64,000 nt of DNA from Chryseobacterium sp. LJ668 (GCF_019613955.1 NZ_CP080443.1:434001-498000), one strand, 5' to 3'. Shown: positions 25,874 to 38,022, counted from the stretch's first letter. Notes: generated by a model not told the origin, from the sequence alone. Translations and numbers: made by a program.

Positions 25874-27457
25874 CTATGGAATGAGAATACGATCTTTAAC
25901 TTCAAATTCTTCTGACGAAGAGAACTCATTTCCGTACATATCATAAGCTCTCACTTCAACTTTGTGTTTACCTAAAGTTAATTTGTTTCCAAATCCTCCG
26001 ACCCAGATATGTTTCGACAATTCAGGATTAGAAGGTCTTCTTCCGGGGAAAAGATCTTTGGTTGTATCCCATTTGAAAACCGACTGTGCAAAATTCGGAT
26101 CGATGGTTTCGTTATATTCCATTGTTTCCCATGCGCCATTGTCGATTCTGTATTCTACTTTATCTTTTTTGCTTCCGATAAAGAAATTAGCCAAAACTTT
26201 AGCAGAAGTTTTTGAAGGGAATGGAATCACTTTCGGCAGATACAATTTGATCTGGTACTCTTCAGGTTTTCCTGCAGTTTTGTATTTAACTTTGTACTGA
26301 TTATCATTGAAACTGATAAAGGAATATCCTTTTGCTGTACCGTCTCTCATGGTAGACGTCGGAAGCCCGATTTCATCAGAAGTTCCTGACCACCAATCTC
26401 CGCAGGTAGTACCCACATTATATTCATGTAAATCTTTTGCACCACTCCATCCCTGTGGTTTTCCGTAGAAAATCTGTTGCTGAATATGCGTGTGTGCAGA
26501 CAACATCAAAGCATTCTGAAAAGGTGAAAGTGCATCAAACAATATCTGACGGTCAGCATTTCTGAAGTTATCTTCGTTATTGTGATCCAGTGGGATGTGA
26601 AAAGAAACCACAATCAGTTTATTTTTATCTACTAGCTTCAGATCATTTTGAATAAACTGCATTTGATCTTCACGAAAGCCACCCCAATATCCTTTTCCAT
26701 CTCGCGGGTCCGGATACAAAATATCATCTAAAATTATAAAATGTACATTCCCATAATTGAACGAGTAGTTCGCAGGACCAAAGTTGGATTCAAAAGTCTC
26801 GTCTGACAAATAATCTTCCTTGGCTTCGTAATTCATATCATGATTTCCCATAACGTTGTACCAAGGCAACCCTATTTCTTTCATTACATCTGCATAAGGC
26901 TTTTGAAGGCTAAGATTATCGCCTACAAGATCTCCTAAGCTAATCCCGAAAACTGCATTTTTCTTATTGTTTTTTACTTCGTTGACGATGCTTCTTTTAA
27001 AATAATCGAGTTCTTTTTCTGTGTACGGCTGCGGATCTCCGAAAACAAGAATGTCAAAATTTTTGCTTTCTTCCTGCTTTTGCAATGCGAAATTCAATTC
27101 TTTGGGAAGTTCTCCGGTGGGCGCACTGCCTTTATATTTAAAATCTGCAGGCGAACCTTTTGGTTTGTACTGGTAATAGTACTGAGGAAGATTGTTTGAA
27201 TTTAAAGCCAATTTAAATCCTGAAGGCTTGATGACAAAAATCGTCTGGTCTTCCTGCACCGGTAAGCTGTACTTCCCGTTTTTATCTGTCAAAACAACCT
27301 GCGCTCCGTTGGATACTGCTACATTTTCAATTCCTTTTTCGCGGCTTTCTTTCTTTTGGTTTTTATTGATATCTTCAAATACATATCCTGAAACTGAAGT
27401 CTGAGAAAATGCCATTGCAGAAATGAGCAGACACGGCATTAAAAATTTTATATACAT
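25874..27457 (-). CDS. Calcineurin-like phosphoesterase with N- and C-terminal accessory domains
   Basis: 527 aa exported protein (signal peptide ends about MAFSQT). A prealbumin/CNA-B-like domain follows (GYVFEDINKNQKKESREKGI ... TDKNGKYSL). The metallophosphatase core is about 135-340: DILVFGDPQPYTEKE, ISLGDLVGDNL, YNVMGNHDMNYEAK, and HTHIQQQIFYG. Those supply the D, GD, GNHD and HxH metal ligands. A C-terminal Ig-like domain ends the protein. It is the last gene of a SusC-SusD operon, so it probably releases phosphate from an imported or surface-bound phosphoester. Confidence 0.88.
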   Translation of the reverse strand: MYIKFLMPCLLISAMAFSQTSVSGYVFEDINKNQKKESREKGIENVAVSNGAQVVLTDKNGKYSLPVQEDQTIFVIKPSGFKLALNSNNLPQYYYQYKPKGSPADFKYKGSAPTGELPKELNFALQKQEESKNFDILVFGDPQPYTEKELDYFKRSIVNEVKNNKKNAVFGISLGDLVGDNLSLQKPYADVMKEIGLPWYNVMGNHDMNYEAKEDYLSDETFESNFGPANYSFNYGNVHFIILDDILYPDPRDGKGYWGGFREDQMQFIQNDLKLVDKNKLIVVSFHIPLDHNNEDNFRNADRQILFDALSPFQNALMLSAHTHIQQQIFYGKPQGWSGAKDLHEYNVGTTCGDWWSGTSDEIGLPTSTMRDGTAKGYSFISFNDNQYKVKYKTAGKPEEYQIKLYLPKVIPFPSKTSAKVLANFFIGSKKDKVEYRIDNGAWETMEYNETIDPNFAQSVFKWDTTKDLFPGRRPSNPELSKHIWVGGFGNKLTLGKHKVEVRAYDMYGNEFSSSEEFEVKDRILIP

Positions 27458-27486
27458 GATACTATTAATTGATCGTTAAAAAAAAC

Positions 27487-28941
27487 TTATTGATTCCACC
27501 AGGTTTTGATATTGATATTATCACCTCCCATCTGCTGAACAGCTGCCTGATAATTTGAAGTGTTCAAAACTCTTGGGTTTGGCGGGTACATTAATCTCTG
27601 AGGCAGATTTCCATTATTCAGCAATCCACCATTATTCGGAAGTACCGGGAAGCCTGTTCGTCGTTTTTCAAACCACTGCTGCTGATCTACAAAGAAGAGC
27701 GACACATATTTCTGAAGCATGATTCTTTCTAAAGTTCCATTATAGGATACATTTACATTTGCAAAATAGTTGGTGGGCATTGTAGATCCCCACTGTTCGA
27801 TGGTGGCTTTTACTCCGCTTTCATAAAAGGTCTGGGCATTTCCCGGAATAATTCCTTTAAATGCTAATTCAGATAAGATAAACTGTAGTTCTGCATAAGG
27901 ATAAACCAGAATGTTGAGAGGCGCTTTGGATAAATTCTGATTCATATTTGATGGCTGATAATCGAATGTCGTTCCGTATGCATAACCTGACGGAGCACCT
28001 TTGTAACCGATATTTGCACTTGGAGGAGCAATATTTTTCGCCTGAGTAAAAAACAGGGCCATTCTAGGATCATTATTGGCTTTCAGGGTTTCGACAAAAA
28101 ATGCCGATGCGGCTCTTCCTGTTGTAAAATCCTGGGGTCTTGCAATGGGCGGAAGAAGCGGTGCAACGCCCGAAACATTTAGTTTTGCTGTATCTGCATT
28201 GCTTTGGAAAATAGGAAACACCGTTGGATTACTTACAATCTCCTGAATTCTCTGGTGAACATTTACTTCACCATTCTTTTTTAAAATTCTCGTAAGCAAT
28301 CTTAATGAAAGTGAGTTGCAGAATTTTTTCCAATTGGTAATTCCATTTACATCACTTTCTGCTTTGTAGAAAAGATCTGCTCCTGTAAGTGGTTTTGCAA
28401 CAACAAATAGTGAATTGGCAGCTTTTAAATCATCCAACAACTTAATATAGATATCTTTCTGCTTATCAAATTTTGGCTGAGAAATACCTTCGTCAAGTTG
28501 TGAAGCCTGTGAAAACGGCACATCACCATATGTGTCGGTAAGATTAGAATACACCCATGCGTTTAGCACCATCGCAATTGCCTGATAATTGACATCATTA
28601 TCTCTTATCGCAGCTTTTTTCATATCATTGATCTGCATCAGCCATTTATAGCTGTTATTCCAAAAACCCGCGCCGGTATTTTCGGTAATATAATAACGGC
28701 TCAGTGAATTACCTTCATTCGGAAAATCAAGAGTTACCTGCATGATATCGAAAGTAAAATCGTTGGCTCTCATATAATTGACTGCAGACATATTATACTG
28801 AATCGGAAGCAATAATTTTGAAGCAACCGGCTCGCTGATCCTGCTTTCGTCTACGTTTACCTCATCCAAATTTCTGTCGCACGATACTGCAACCAGACTC
28901 ACTCCCGCAAGGAATACTATTTTTAAAAATAATTTTTTCAT
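27487..28941 (-). CDS. SusD/RagB-like outer membrane lipoprotein
   Basis: 484 aa. The lipobox cysteine is in VAVSCDRNLDE, residues about 17-27. Alpha-helical TPR-like segments (MQINDMKKAAIRDNDVNYQAIAMVLNAWVYSNLTDTYGDVPFSQ) match the SusD-like family, and it ends PPNPRVLNTSNYQ..GGDNINIKTWW, a common SusD ending. SusD binds ligand on the cell surface and hands it to SusC. The start at 28941 is chosen because it leaves a clean 10-base gap to susC and begins the signal peptide (MKKLFLK); an upstream ATG at 28965 would overlap susC. Confidence 0.88.
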   Translation of the reverse strand: MKKLFLKIVFLAGVSLVAVSCDRNLDEVNVDESRISEPVASKLLLPIQYNMSAVNYMRANDFTFDIMQVTLDFPNEGNSLSRYYITENTGAGFWNNSYKWLMQINDMKKAAIRDNDVNYQAIAMVLNAWVYSNLTDTYGDVPFSQASQLDEGISQPKFDKQKDIYIKLLDDLKAANSLFVVAKPLTGADLFYKAESDVNGITNWKKFCNSLSLRLLTRILKKNGEVNVHQRIQEIVSNPTVFPIFQSNADTAKLNVSGVAPLLPPIARPQDFTTGRAASAFFVETLKANNDPRMALFFTQAKNIAPPSANIGYKGAPSGYAYGTTFDYQPSNMNQNLSKAPLNILVYPYAELQFILSELAFKGIIPGNAQTFYESGVKATIEQWGSTMPTNYFANVNVSYNGTLERIMLQKYVSLFFVDQQQWFEKRRTGFPVLPNNGGLLNNGNLPQRLMYPPNPRVLNTSNYQAAVQQMGGDNINIKTWWNQ

Positions 28942-28951
28942 GATTTTAATT

Positions 28952-31924
28952 TTAAAATTTAACATTAAGCTGAATACCTACCGTTCTTGCTGTCGGCAGC
29001 TGCCCCATTTCCACACCCGGTGTAATCTGGTTATCGTTAAGTGTTGCCACTTCCGGATCAAATAGCGGAAACTCCGTCCACATCCAAAGATTTCTTCCAA
29101 ATAATGCCAACGTGAGATCTGTAATCTTAAGCTGTTCAGTTATATTTTTCGGAAAAGAATAGGCAATTCTTGCATCTCTTAACTTGATGAAAGATGTATC
29201 AAAAGTGTTTGTCTCAACATTTGCCCTTCTGTAATAATCAGCATAGTATGCAGATGCCAGAACTCCTTTTGTGTTTGCTGAGAATGAGCCGTCAGGATTT
29301 TGAACAACTCCTTCACCTATAATCAGACCTCCCGGATTATCTCTTCCTGCTAACGTATGCTCAAGCTTTCCCTGTTCTGACATTTTGTGGTGAGACTGAG
29401 AATATGCCACCCCTTTGTACTGCCCGTCAAATGAAAAACTTAGGGTAATATTTTTATATTTGAATTCATTCTGAAGACCGGCTCTCCATTTCGGGTAGGC
29501 ATTTCCGATTTTTTTCATTTGAGTAGGCTTTGCTGTCAAACCATCACTTCCATATATGACCTCTCCGTTCGGAGTATACATCAATCCGTAGCCATAAAGA
29601 TCTCCTAACGAGCCACCCACCACTGCATTAAAATATACCGCACCCCCTACATTTCCCATTACATAAGGTTCACCGTTGAACTCTGCAGGAATTGAAAGAA
29701 TTTTATTTCTGTTCATCGACCAGTTTGCATTGACGCTCCATGAGAAATTTCTATTTTTTACCGGATATGTATTTAGTGTCATTTCAAGGCCTCTGTTTCT
29801 CACTTCTCCAGCATTAATAACCCTTGTACTGTAACCCGCTTCCCATAACATAGGAATCTTAATGATCTGGTCTTTAGAATTATTCTGATACGCTGTTATA
29901 GTATAATTAATTCTGTTTTTAAGAATAGTAAAATCCATTCCTGCTTCAATATTGGTAATCATATTGGGTCTCAGATTAGGATTAGGATACAATGACGGCG
30001 ATTCTACAGATCCCGTAAAGTCACTGTTGCTATAATATTTGATCAGTTGATAAGGATCAGTATCATTTCCGACCTTAGACCAAGAAGCTCTCAGCTTCCA
30101 GTAATTAAACTGATCTGATGATAAACTGAAAATATCAGACAGAATAAATGATGTTGCTACTGAAGGATAGAAATAGGAACGGTTTTCTACGGGGAGTGTA
30201 CTGCTCCAGTCATTTCTGGCAGTAAGATCTAAGAAAATCCTGTTTTTATAGCTTACATTTGCCAGCGCATAAGTACTGTTCACCTGCTTATCGCTTGGTT
30301 TTGCAAATCTTGAAGTCGTTGAAATACCATTAGGCATTGTATACAGACCTGGTTTCAAAAGACCTTCTGCAATATAATCATTCATTGTATATTCCGTATA
30401 GCGGATATTTCCTCCGGCTGATGCACTGAAATCGAAATCGTTGATTGTATTTTTATAGGTAAATAAAACGTCATTATTTAAATCCATCAATTTCACATGC
30501 TGTTCTCTGTACATGCCCTGAAGATAATTTGCCGTGTTCCATGGTCTTTTCTGCGTACGTTCTTCATTCGTTATTTCCATCCCCGATCTCAACATGACGT
30601 CAAAATTTTTGGCAATTTTATAATTTACGTTGACATTTCCTGTGATAAAGTTTTTATCAACACCATTCAGCATTTCATAAGCGATCAGATAAGGATTATC
30701 AATAAATGAGCTGAAGGGATGAATCTGCTCAATCTGATCCTTTCCTGCCTTCCAGATGGGTCTATACCACGACAAATCAACATTCGGATTCTGGAAGATC
30801 ATGAAATAAGAGATCGACTGGTTGCTGTATCCTGTCGCAGGAAGATTATCACTTTTTGTTTTGTTATAATTTAATTTGATCCCCATTTTCAATTTCTCAC
30901 TCAATTTATGATCAACTGAAAAAGCTGCATTAAACCGGTCGAAGCCCGTATTGGGCATCATCCATTCGTTCTTTAAATAGGTTAAAGATGACCTGAATGA
31001 TGTATTTTCGTTAGAAGCCTCTACAGAAATATTGTTTGAAAAGGTAGTTCCTGTCTGCCAGAAATCTTTGATATTGTTTTTATAGGGCTGCCAAAGTTGT
31101 CTTGTAGCGCTCTGTCCTTCTGTTGTAGGATCATATTGAAAATAATATTGCCCTGCGAATTTTGGCCCAAAAGCACTGCTCGTTGCCCCCGTATTAATTC
31201 CGTCTGCCGAAGCCTGATAAGAGTAGAAGTAATTTCCGTTGGTATCTTTCTGCATCGTACCCTGTCCGTATTCGTACTGGTAATCCGGCCATTTCAATAC
31301 TGTATCATAGCTTGAATAAGAATTTAAGCTTACCTGTACCTTTCCGTTTTTACTTTTTCCAGATTTTGTGGTAATCATTACTGCTCCACCTGCACCTCTG
31401 GAACCATAGAGCGCCGATGCAGTAGAACCTTTCAAAATGGTGATAGATTCTATATCATCAGGATTTATTGTATTAATGCCGTTTCCATAGTCGATAGGTA
31501 AATCTGCTTTGGCACCCGCACCATAAGCCGAGAAACCTGTTCCTGTGGTGTTGTTATTCAATGGAACACCATCTACAACAATAAGAGCATTGTTCTGATC
31601 GGGATTCATAGAAATATCACCTCTTAATTTGATGATAGAACTTCCCAAAGGGCCAGCTCCTGCGGTCTGAATTTTCAAACCAGCTACTTTCCCTTCCAAA
31701 GCCTGTGACCAGTTGTTATTCTGGGTTTTCAGCAATTCGTCAGATTTGATGGTCTCTGCAACATATCCCAAAGAACGATCCTGTCTTTTTATTCCAAGAG
31801 CTGTCACCACTACTTCTTCAATGTTCTTTACGGTATCTTTTTTTACCTGCTGTTGAGCTGCCATATCGACGGTCACCAATCCCAGTAAGGATAATAAAAG
31901 CAATTTTTGAGTCTCTTTACGCAT
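28952..31924 (-). CDS. SusC/RagA-like TonB-dependent outer membrane transporter
   Basis: 990 aa. Signal peptide ends near AAQ, then immediately a TonB-box region (VKNIEEVVVTALGIKRQDRSLGY) and the plug domain with LIVVDGVPLNN, DDIESITILKGSTASALYGSRGAGGAVMITTKSG, followed by the 22-strand barrel. It ends with an aromatic residue (KF), as barrel proteins do. Unlike most SusC proteins it has no CarboxypepD-regulatory-like domain between signal peptide and TonB box. Together with SusD and the phosphoesterase it forms an operon headed by a Pho-box-like site. Confidence 0.9.
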   Translation of the reverse strand: MRKETQKLLLLSLLGLVTVDMAAQQQVKKDTVKNIEEVVVTALGIKRQDRSLGYVAETIKSDELLKTQNNNWSQALEGKVAGLKIQTAGAGPLGSSIIKLRGDISMNPDQNNALIVVDGVPLNNNTTGTGFSAYGAGAKADLPIDYGNGINTINPDDIESITILKGSTASALYGSRGAGGAVMITTKSGKSKNGKVQVSLNSYSSYDTVLKWPDYQYEYGQGTMQKDTNGNYFYSYQASADGINTGATSSAFGPKFAGQYYFQYDPTTEGQSATRQLWQPYKNNIKDFWQTGTTFSNNISVEASNENTSFRSSLTYLKNEWMMPNTGFDRFNAAFSVDHKLSEKLKMGIKLNYNKTKSDNLPATGYSNQSISYFMIFQNPNVDLSWYRPIWKAGKDQIEQIHPFSSFIDNPYLIAYEMLNGVDKNFITGNVNVNYKIAKNFDVMLRSGMEITNEERTQKRPWNTANYLQGMYREQHVKLMDLNNDVLFTYKNTINDFDFSASAGGNIRYTEYTMNDYIAEGLLKPGLYTMPNGISTTSRFAKPSDKQVNSTYALANVSYKNRIFLDLTARNDWSSTLPVENRSYFYPSVATSFILSDIFSLSSDQFNYWKLRASWSKVGNDTDPYQLIKYYSNSDFTGSVESPSLYPNPNLRPNMITNIEAGMDFTILKNRINYTITAYQNNSKDQIIKIPMLWEAGYSTRVINAGEVRNRGLEMTLNTYPVKNRNFSWSVNANWSMNRNKILSIPAEFNGEPYVMGNVGGAVYFNAVVGGSLGDLYGYGLMYTPNGEVIYGSDGLTAKPTQMKKIGNAYPKWRAGLQNEFKYKNITLSFSFDGQYKGVAYSQSHHKMSEQGKLEHTLAGRDNPGGLIIGEGVVQNPDGSFSANTKGVLASAYYADYYRRANVETNTFDTSFIKLRDARIAYSFPKNITEQLKITDLTLALFGRNLWMWTEFPLFDPEVATLNDNQITPGVEMGQLPTARTVGIQLNVKF

Positions 31925-31941
31925 ACACTTTTTTGTTTGCG

Positions 31942-31999
31942 CAAAATTAGAACGAGATTATGACGATGCTTTTAACATGACTTTAACATATTTTAAACA
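31942..31999 (-). promoter_or_regulatory. SusC promoter with tandem TTTAACAT repeats (Pho-box-like)
   Basis: The -7 box TAATTTTG (31942-31949, minus strand) lies 18 bases before the susC ATG. Upstream of it TTTAACAT occurs at 31971-31978 and again at 31982-31989 (period 11), with a third looser unit TTTAAACA at 31992. Direct repeats with an 11-base period fit PhoB-type boxes, and YTTAAYYN repeats with that period are known as the Pho box of cyanobacteria. A role in phosphate control is inference. Confidence 0.5.
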
Positions 32000-32142
32000 A
32001 TTATTGAACGACTTGTGAATTATTTATTAAGTGAAATTTTAAAACGCTGTCAAGCACCCCTTTAGAAACATTAACAAGGTTTAATGCTATGCATATAAAT
32101 TACAATAGCTATCTTTAAAAGCTATACTTACTTATTTTTTTA

Positions 32143-32175
32143 AATAAAAAATGCCTCACAGAATCTGCAAGGCAT
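32143..32175 (-). terminator. Terminator of glycerophosphodiesterase gene
   Basis: ATGCCT/AGGCAT outer stem (32151-32156 / 32170-32175), inner CAGA/TCTG, then TTTTTATTTA on the minus strand. It lies 20 bases after the stop codon. Confidence 0.7.
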
Positions 32176-32194
32176 ATTTTTATAAATGTTACAT

Positions 32195-32944
32195 CTATTT
32201 TGCGTCTTTCAAAATATTGGGAATATTTGTGGTTACAAATTTAATACCCTGATTTTTTAATTTTTTGTAAATTTCAGTATTATTGACCGTCCAAACATTG
32301 GTAATCAGTCCCAACTTATTTGCATCAGCGATCCAGGTAGGATTTTTCTCAAAAATACTATAATGGTAGTCCATTCCGTCTAATCCTTCGTTTTTAATCT
32401 GCTCCGGTGAAAGCTCACCATTTAAATACTGAACTTTAAATTTTGGTTCTAATTTTTTGATCTCTTTACAGATATTCAGGCTAAAGGAAATGAACTCGCT
32501 TTGCGATTCCAGTTTCATATCCTTAATCATTTTGATCGTTTTTGCAGTCATCTCATCTTCCAATTCTTTTGTTTTAGCAGGCTTGATCTCAACGATTAAT
32601 TGTAAAGACCGGTCCTTTTTTCCCTGCTTCAGGTAATCTTTTAGTGTGGGAAATTTTTCACCATTAGAAAGATTAAGATTTTCAAGGTCTTTAAAGCTTG
32701 TTTCCGAAATTTCCATCTTACCGTGGTGCTCATCATGATTAATCACCAAAACGCCATCTTTTGTCATCCTGACGTCAAACTCAGCTCCGTAAATTTTTAA
32801 ATTTTGGGCATTTTCCAATGACTTGATCGAATTTTCGGTTGTCTGAGGCTGCGTTTGCCAGTACCCTCTGTGTGCAATAATTTGGGTTTGTGCATTCATA
32901 AAAACGTGTGTTAAAACTGCAAACCCGAAGATAAACTTTTTCAT
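32195..32944 (-). CDS. Glycerophosphodiester phosphodiesterase
   Basis: 249 aa exported protein (signal peptide MKKFIFGFAVLTHVFMNAQ). GDPD-family motifs: IIAHRGYWQTQPQTTENSI, GAEFDVRMTKDGVLVINHDE and VEIKPAKT, with a TIM-barrel length normal for the family. The enzyme hydrolyses deacylated phospholipids to glycerol-3-phosphate and an alcohol. It lies upstream of susC on the same strand, but a terminator and a separate susC promoter come between, so it is a neighbour rather than part of the same transcript. Joint use for phosphate scavenging is likely. Confidence 0.9.
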   Translation of the reverse strand: MKKFIFGFAVLTHVFMNAQTQIIAHRGYWQTQPQTTENSIKSLENAQNLKIYGAEFDVRMTKDGVLVINHDEHHGKMEISETSFKDLENLNLSNGEKFPTLKDYLKQGKKDRSLQLIVEIKPAKTKELEDEMTAKTIKMIKDMKLESQSEFISFSLNICKEIKKLEPKFKVQYLNGELSPEQIKNEGLDGMDYHYSIFEKNPTWIADANKLGLITNVWTVNNTEIYKKLKNQGIKFVTTNIPNILKDAK

Positions 32945-33014
32945 AATTTTAAATATTCTTCTCCATTATAATTTCTATTTTTTTACATAAAATCACATCT
33001 GAAGCATGTGTCTG

Positions 33015-33022
33015 CAAAATTA
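33015..33022 (-). promoter_or_regulatory. Promoter -7 box for glycerophosphodiesterase
   Basis: Minus strand TAATTTTG, the same octamer as in the susC promoter. The leader would be about 65 bases. Confidence 0.45.
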
Positions 33023-33048
33023 TTAAGAGATTTTTAGTTTCATTTTAA

Positions 33049-35139
<2,091 letters not shown>

Positions 35140-35194
35140 ATAATAAGTTTTTAATAATTTAACATAATATACCTTAAGTTTCAGGCTTAATGTA

Positions 35195-35202
35195 TATTTT
35201 TG
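35195..35202 (+). promoter_or_regulatory. Promoter -7 box for LRR protein
   Basis: TATTTTTG, 39 bases before the ATG at 35242. No clear -33 TTTG is present. Confidence 0.4.
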
Positions 35203-35241
35203 CTTTTCAATTGTAAAGAATTCAAAAATATCTAATAATTT

Positions 35242-37980
35242 ATGAAAAAACTCTATTTTTTTATTTTCTTACTGTCAATTTTTACTCTTAAAGCACAGAT
35301 TTTAACCATACCTGATGTGAATTTCAAAACGAAATTGCTCGGAGCAAACAACACAACAAGTAAAATAGCTAAAAATCAATCCGGAACGTGGACGAATGTT
35401 GATACCAATTATGATGGTCAAATACAATTGTCTGAAGCACAAAATTTGAGTTATCTGGATCTCACTACACCCACTCAAGGTACTACTTACATTTCGGATA
35501 TAACGGGAATAGAAAACTTTACAAATCTTACTTACCTTGATCTGACGAAAAATTACCTTACGACTATTACCCTAAGCTTACCCATTTTGGATTATTTGAA
35601 TGTGAATCAAAATAATGTTTCATCTCTAAATATTCAGAATTGTAGTCTCTTAAAAACCTTTCAGATTTCCTATCACGGATTCTCAACTTTAAACGTTCAG
35701 AGTAACTCTATTAAACACCTGAATGTTGGAGGAAACAATACGACCTTTAATATGTCTGTTCAGAATCTTCCCAATCTGGAAACACTTACCATGTTTTTCA
35801 CTCCGGTTCCGTCATTGGATTTAAGCAATAAACCTTTTCTTAATAAAATACGGCTAGAAGATCTGCACGAACTGACAAATCTAAATGTTCAGGGCTGCAA
35901 TGCTCTTTTTGAAGTACAATTGAAAGATCTTTATCTTTTAACTTCTCTAAATTTTCAAAATCTGCCAACTCTGAACAAAGTCTCTTGCTATGACAACAGT
36001 TATTTACAGAGTCTTAATCTTACCAACAGTACCAATATCACAAACCTGTATCTTTCCGACAATAATTTATCGGTTCTTGACATAAGCACGTTGCCGAATT
36101 TAACTGATCTGAATATAGACGATAATCAGCTTACATCATTAAACCTGAGCAATCATCTTCTTCTTCAAAATGTGACTTGTATTTCTAACAACATCAACAA
36201 TCTGAATATACAAAATACCCCAGCTTTAAAAAATCTGAATTGTGAATGGAATAATTTGCAGAGTCTTGTTTTCCAACCGTCAACTCTGCTTACCACAGTG
36301 AATGCCGGTCATAATTATCTTACAAGCATTAATGTTTCAATGCTGCAAAATCTTACCTATCTATCTTTGCAAAACAATCAGTTAACAAGTTTGGATGTTA
36401 CTCATAACCCACTGCTTATATCTTTAGGATGCAATAGCAATTATCCTATGCAGACCCTCTTCGTTAAAAATGGGGCATTGCAGGCAAATTCATGTAACTT
36501 CAATGATAACGACGTCTTGAAATATATTTGCTGTGATGCAAGCCAGATTAATGATTTTAATGCTGCTGCAATTTATAATGCAGGATATTTCCCTGTTGTG
36601 GTGAATGATTATTGCTCTTTTACACCTGGAGGAAGTGTATATACAATTCAGGGGAATACAAAATTTGACAGCAATAATAATGGATGTGACGTCAATGACA
36701 TAAACAGGGCTCAGCAAAAATTCAGCATAACCAACGGAACTGTTTCAGGAAGCTTAATAGCGAATAATTCTGGCAATCATTCTATCGCTGTAGGTGCAGG
36801 TTCACATACGATCTCTCCTATCCTTGAAAACCCAACCTATTTTACGATTTCTCCAACAAGTGTAACCGCGAATTTTCCTACACAGACCACTCCTTTAAAT
36901 CAAAACTTCTGCTTGACGGCCAATGGAACACACAATGATTTGGAAGTTGTGATTATTCCGATAACTGCTGCTGCTCCAGGTTTTAATGCAAAATATAAAA
37001 TCATTTATAAAAACAAAGGAACTGCCGCACAAGGAGGAACAGTTGTTTTTAATTTTAATGATAATCTGATGAATTTTCTGAGTTCTACAATTTCGCCGAA
37101 CTCGCAGTCAACTGGCATTTTAAGTTGGAATTTTACTAATCTTCTTCCGTTTGAAACAAGAGAAATCACAGCAACATTTACTTTAAATACACCAATGCAA
37201 ACTCCTCCTCTAAATGGAGGTCAAGTTTTAAATTATACTGCTCAAATCAATGGTCTGAATGATGAAACTCCTTTAGATAATACATTTATACTCAACCAAA
37301 CTGTTGTCAATTCTTTTGATCCGAATGACAAAACATGTTTAGAGGGCGCTACAATTACTCAGGCAAAAGTTGGTGATTACGTGCATTATTTGATCAGATT
37401 TGAAAATACCGGAACTGCAAATGCACAGAATATTGTGGTGAAAGATATGATTGATACTACAAAATTTGATTTGGCTACATTAATTCCGCTTCATGCAAGT
37501 CATAGCTTTGTAACAAGAATTACAAACCCAAATACTGTCGAATTTATTTTTGAAAATATTCAGTTACCTTTTGCTGATGCAACTAATGATGGTTATGTAT
37601 CTTTTAAAATCAAAACAAAATCTACTTTGACGCTCGGACAAAGCTTCAATAATACCGCAAATATTTATTTTGATTATAATTTTCCAATCGTCACCAATAC
37701 TTATACAACAACGGTTCAAAACGTTCTAGCAACATCTGAAGTAAATAATAATGATCAAACATCTTTCAGTATTTATCCGAATCCGGTGAATAATATTTTA
37801 TCTGTGAAAACAGAAACTAAGATTATAAAAGCTGAAATTTATGACGCCACGGGAAGAATTGTAAATTCTATAGGAGTTAAGAACAATGCTATCGATGTTT
37901 CAAGTCTTCCTAAAGGCAATTACATCGTTAAATTTTATACCGACGATAAAGCGGTCACGCAGAAATTTATTAAAAACTAA
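35242..37980 (+). CDS. Secreted leucine-rich-repeat protein with T9SS sorting domain
   Basis: 912 aa. Signal peptide MKKLYFFIFLLSIFTLKAQ. Near residue 54 VDTNYDGQIQLSEAQ is an EF-hand-like calcium loop. Residues about 70-400 are short LRRs of the type LTxLxLxxNxLTSLNLSN (for example LTYLSLQNNQLTSLDVTHNP). Then a CNA-B/DUF11-like region (about 480-800) with the typical block NSFDPNDKTCLEGATI and QNIVVKDMIDTTKFDL. The end is a type A sorting tail (FSIYPNPVNNILSV ... QKFIKN). Such proteins are surface-attached by the type IX system; adhesion or protein binding is the usual guess. Own terminator follows. Confidence 0.85.
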   Translation: MKKLYFFIFLLSIFTLKAQILTIPDVNFKTKLLGANNTTSKIAKNQSGTWTNVDTNYDGQIQLSEAQNLSYLDLTTPTQGTTYISDITGIENFTNLTYLDLTKNYLTTITLSLPILDYLNVNQNNVSSLNIQNCSLLKTFQISYHGFSTLNVQSNSIKHLNVGGNNTTFNMSVQNLPNLETLTMFFTPVPSLDLSNKPFLNKIRLEDLHELTNLNVQGCNALFEVQLKDLYLLTSLNFQNLPTLNKVSCYDNSYLQSLNLTNSTNITNLYLSDNNLSVLDISTLPNLTDLNIDDNQLTSLNLSNHLLLQNVTCISNNINNLNIQNTPALKNLNCEWNNLQSLVFQPSTLLTTVNAGHNYLTSINVSMLQNLTYLSLQNNQLTSLDVTHNPLLISLGCNSNYPMQTLFVKNGALQANSCNFNDNDVLKYICCDASQINDFNAAAIYNAGYFPVVVNDYCSFTPGGSVYTIQGNTKFDSNNNGCDVNDINRAQQKFSITNGTVSGSLIANNSGNHSIAVGAGSHTISPILENPTYFTISPTSVTANFPTQTTPLNQNFCLTANGTHNDLEVVIIPITAAAPGFNAKYKIIYKNKGTAAQGGTVVFNFNDNLMNFLSSTISPNSQSTGILSWNFTNLLPFETREITATFTLNTPMQTPPLNGGQVLNYTAQINGLNDETPLDNTFILNQTVVNSFDPNDKTCLEGATITQAKVGDYVHYLIRFENTGTANAQNIVVKDMIDTTKFDLATLIPLHASHSFVTRITNPNTVEFIFENIQLPFADATNDGYVSFKIKTKSTLTLGQSFNNTANIYFDYNFPIVTNTYTTTVQNVLATSEVNNNDQTSFSIYPNPVNNILSVKTETKIIKAEIYDATGRIVNSIGVKNNAIDVSSLPKGNYIVKFYTDDKAVTQKFIKN

Positions 37981-37994
37981 CTTTAAATAATAAG

Positions 37995-38022
37995 AGGATT
38001 GCTGAAGAGCAGTCCTTTTTTA
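37995..38022 (+). terminator. Terminator after LRR gene
   Basis: AGGATTGCT (37995-38003), loop GAAG, AGCAGTCCT (38008-38016), then T5. One G-T pair in the stem. Confidence 0.85.
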
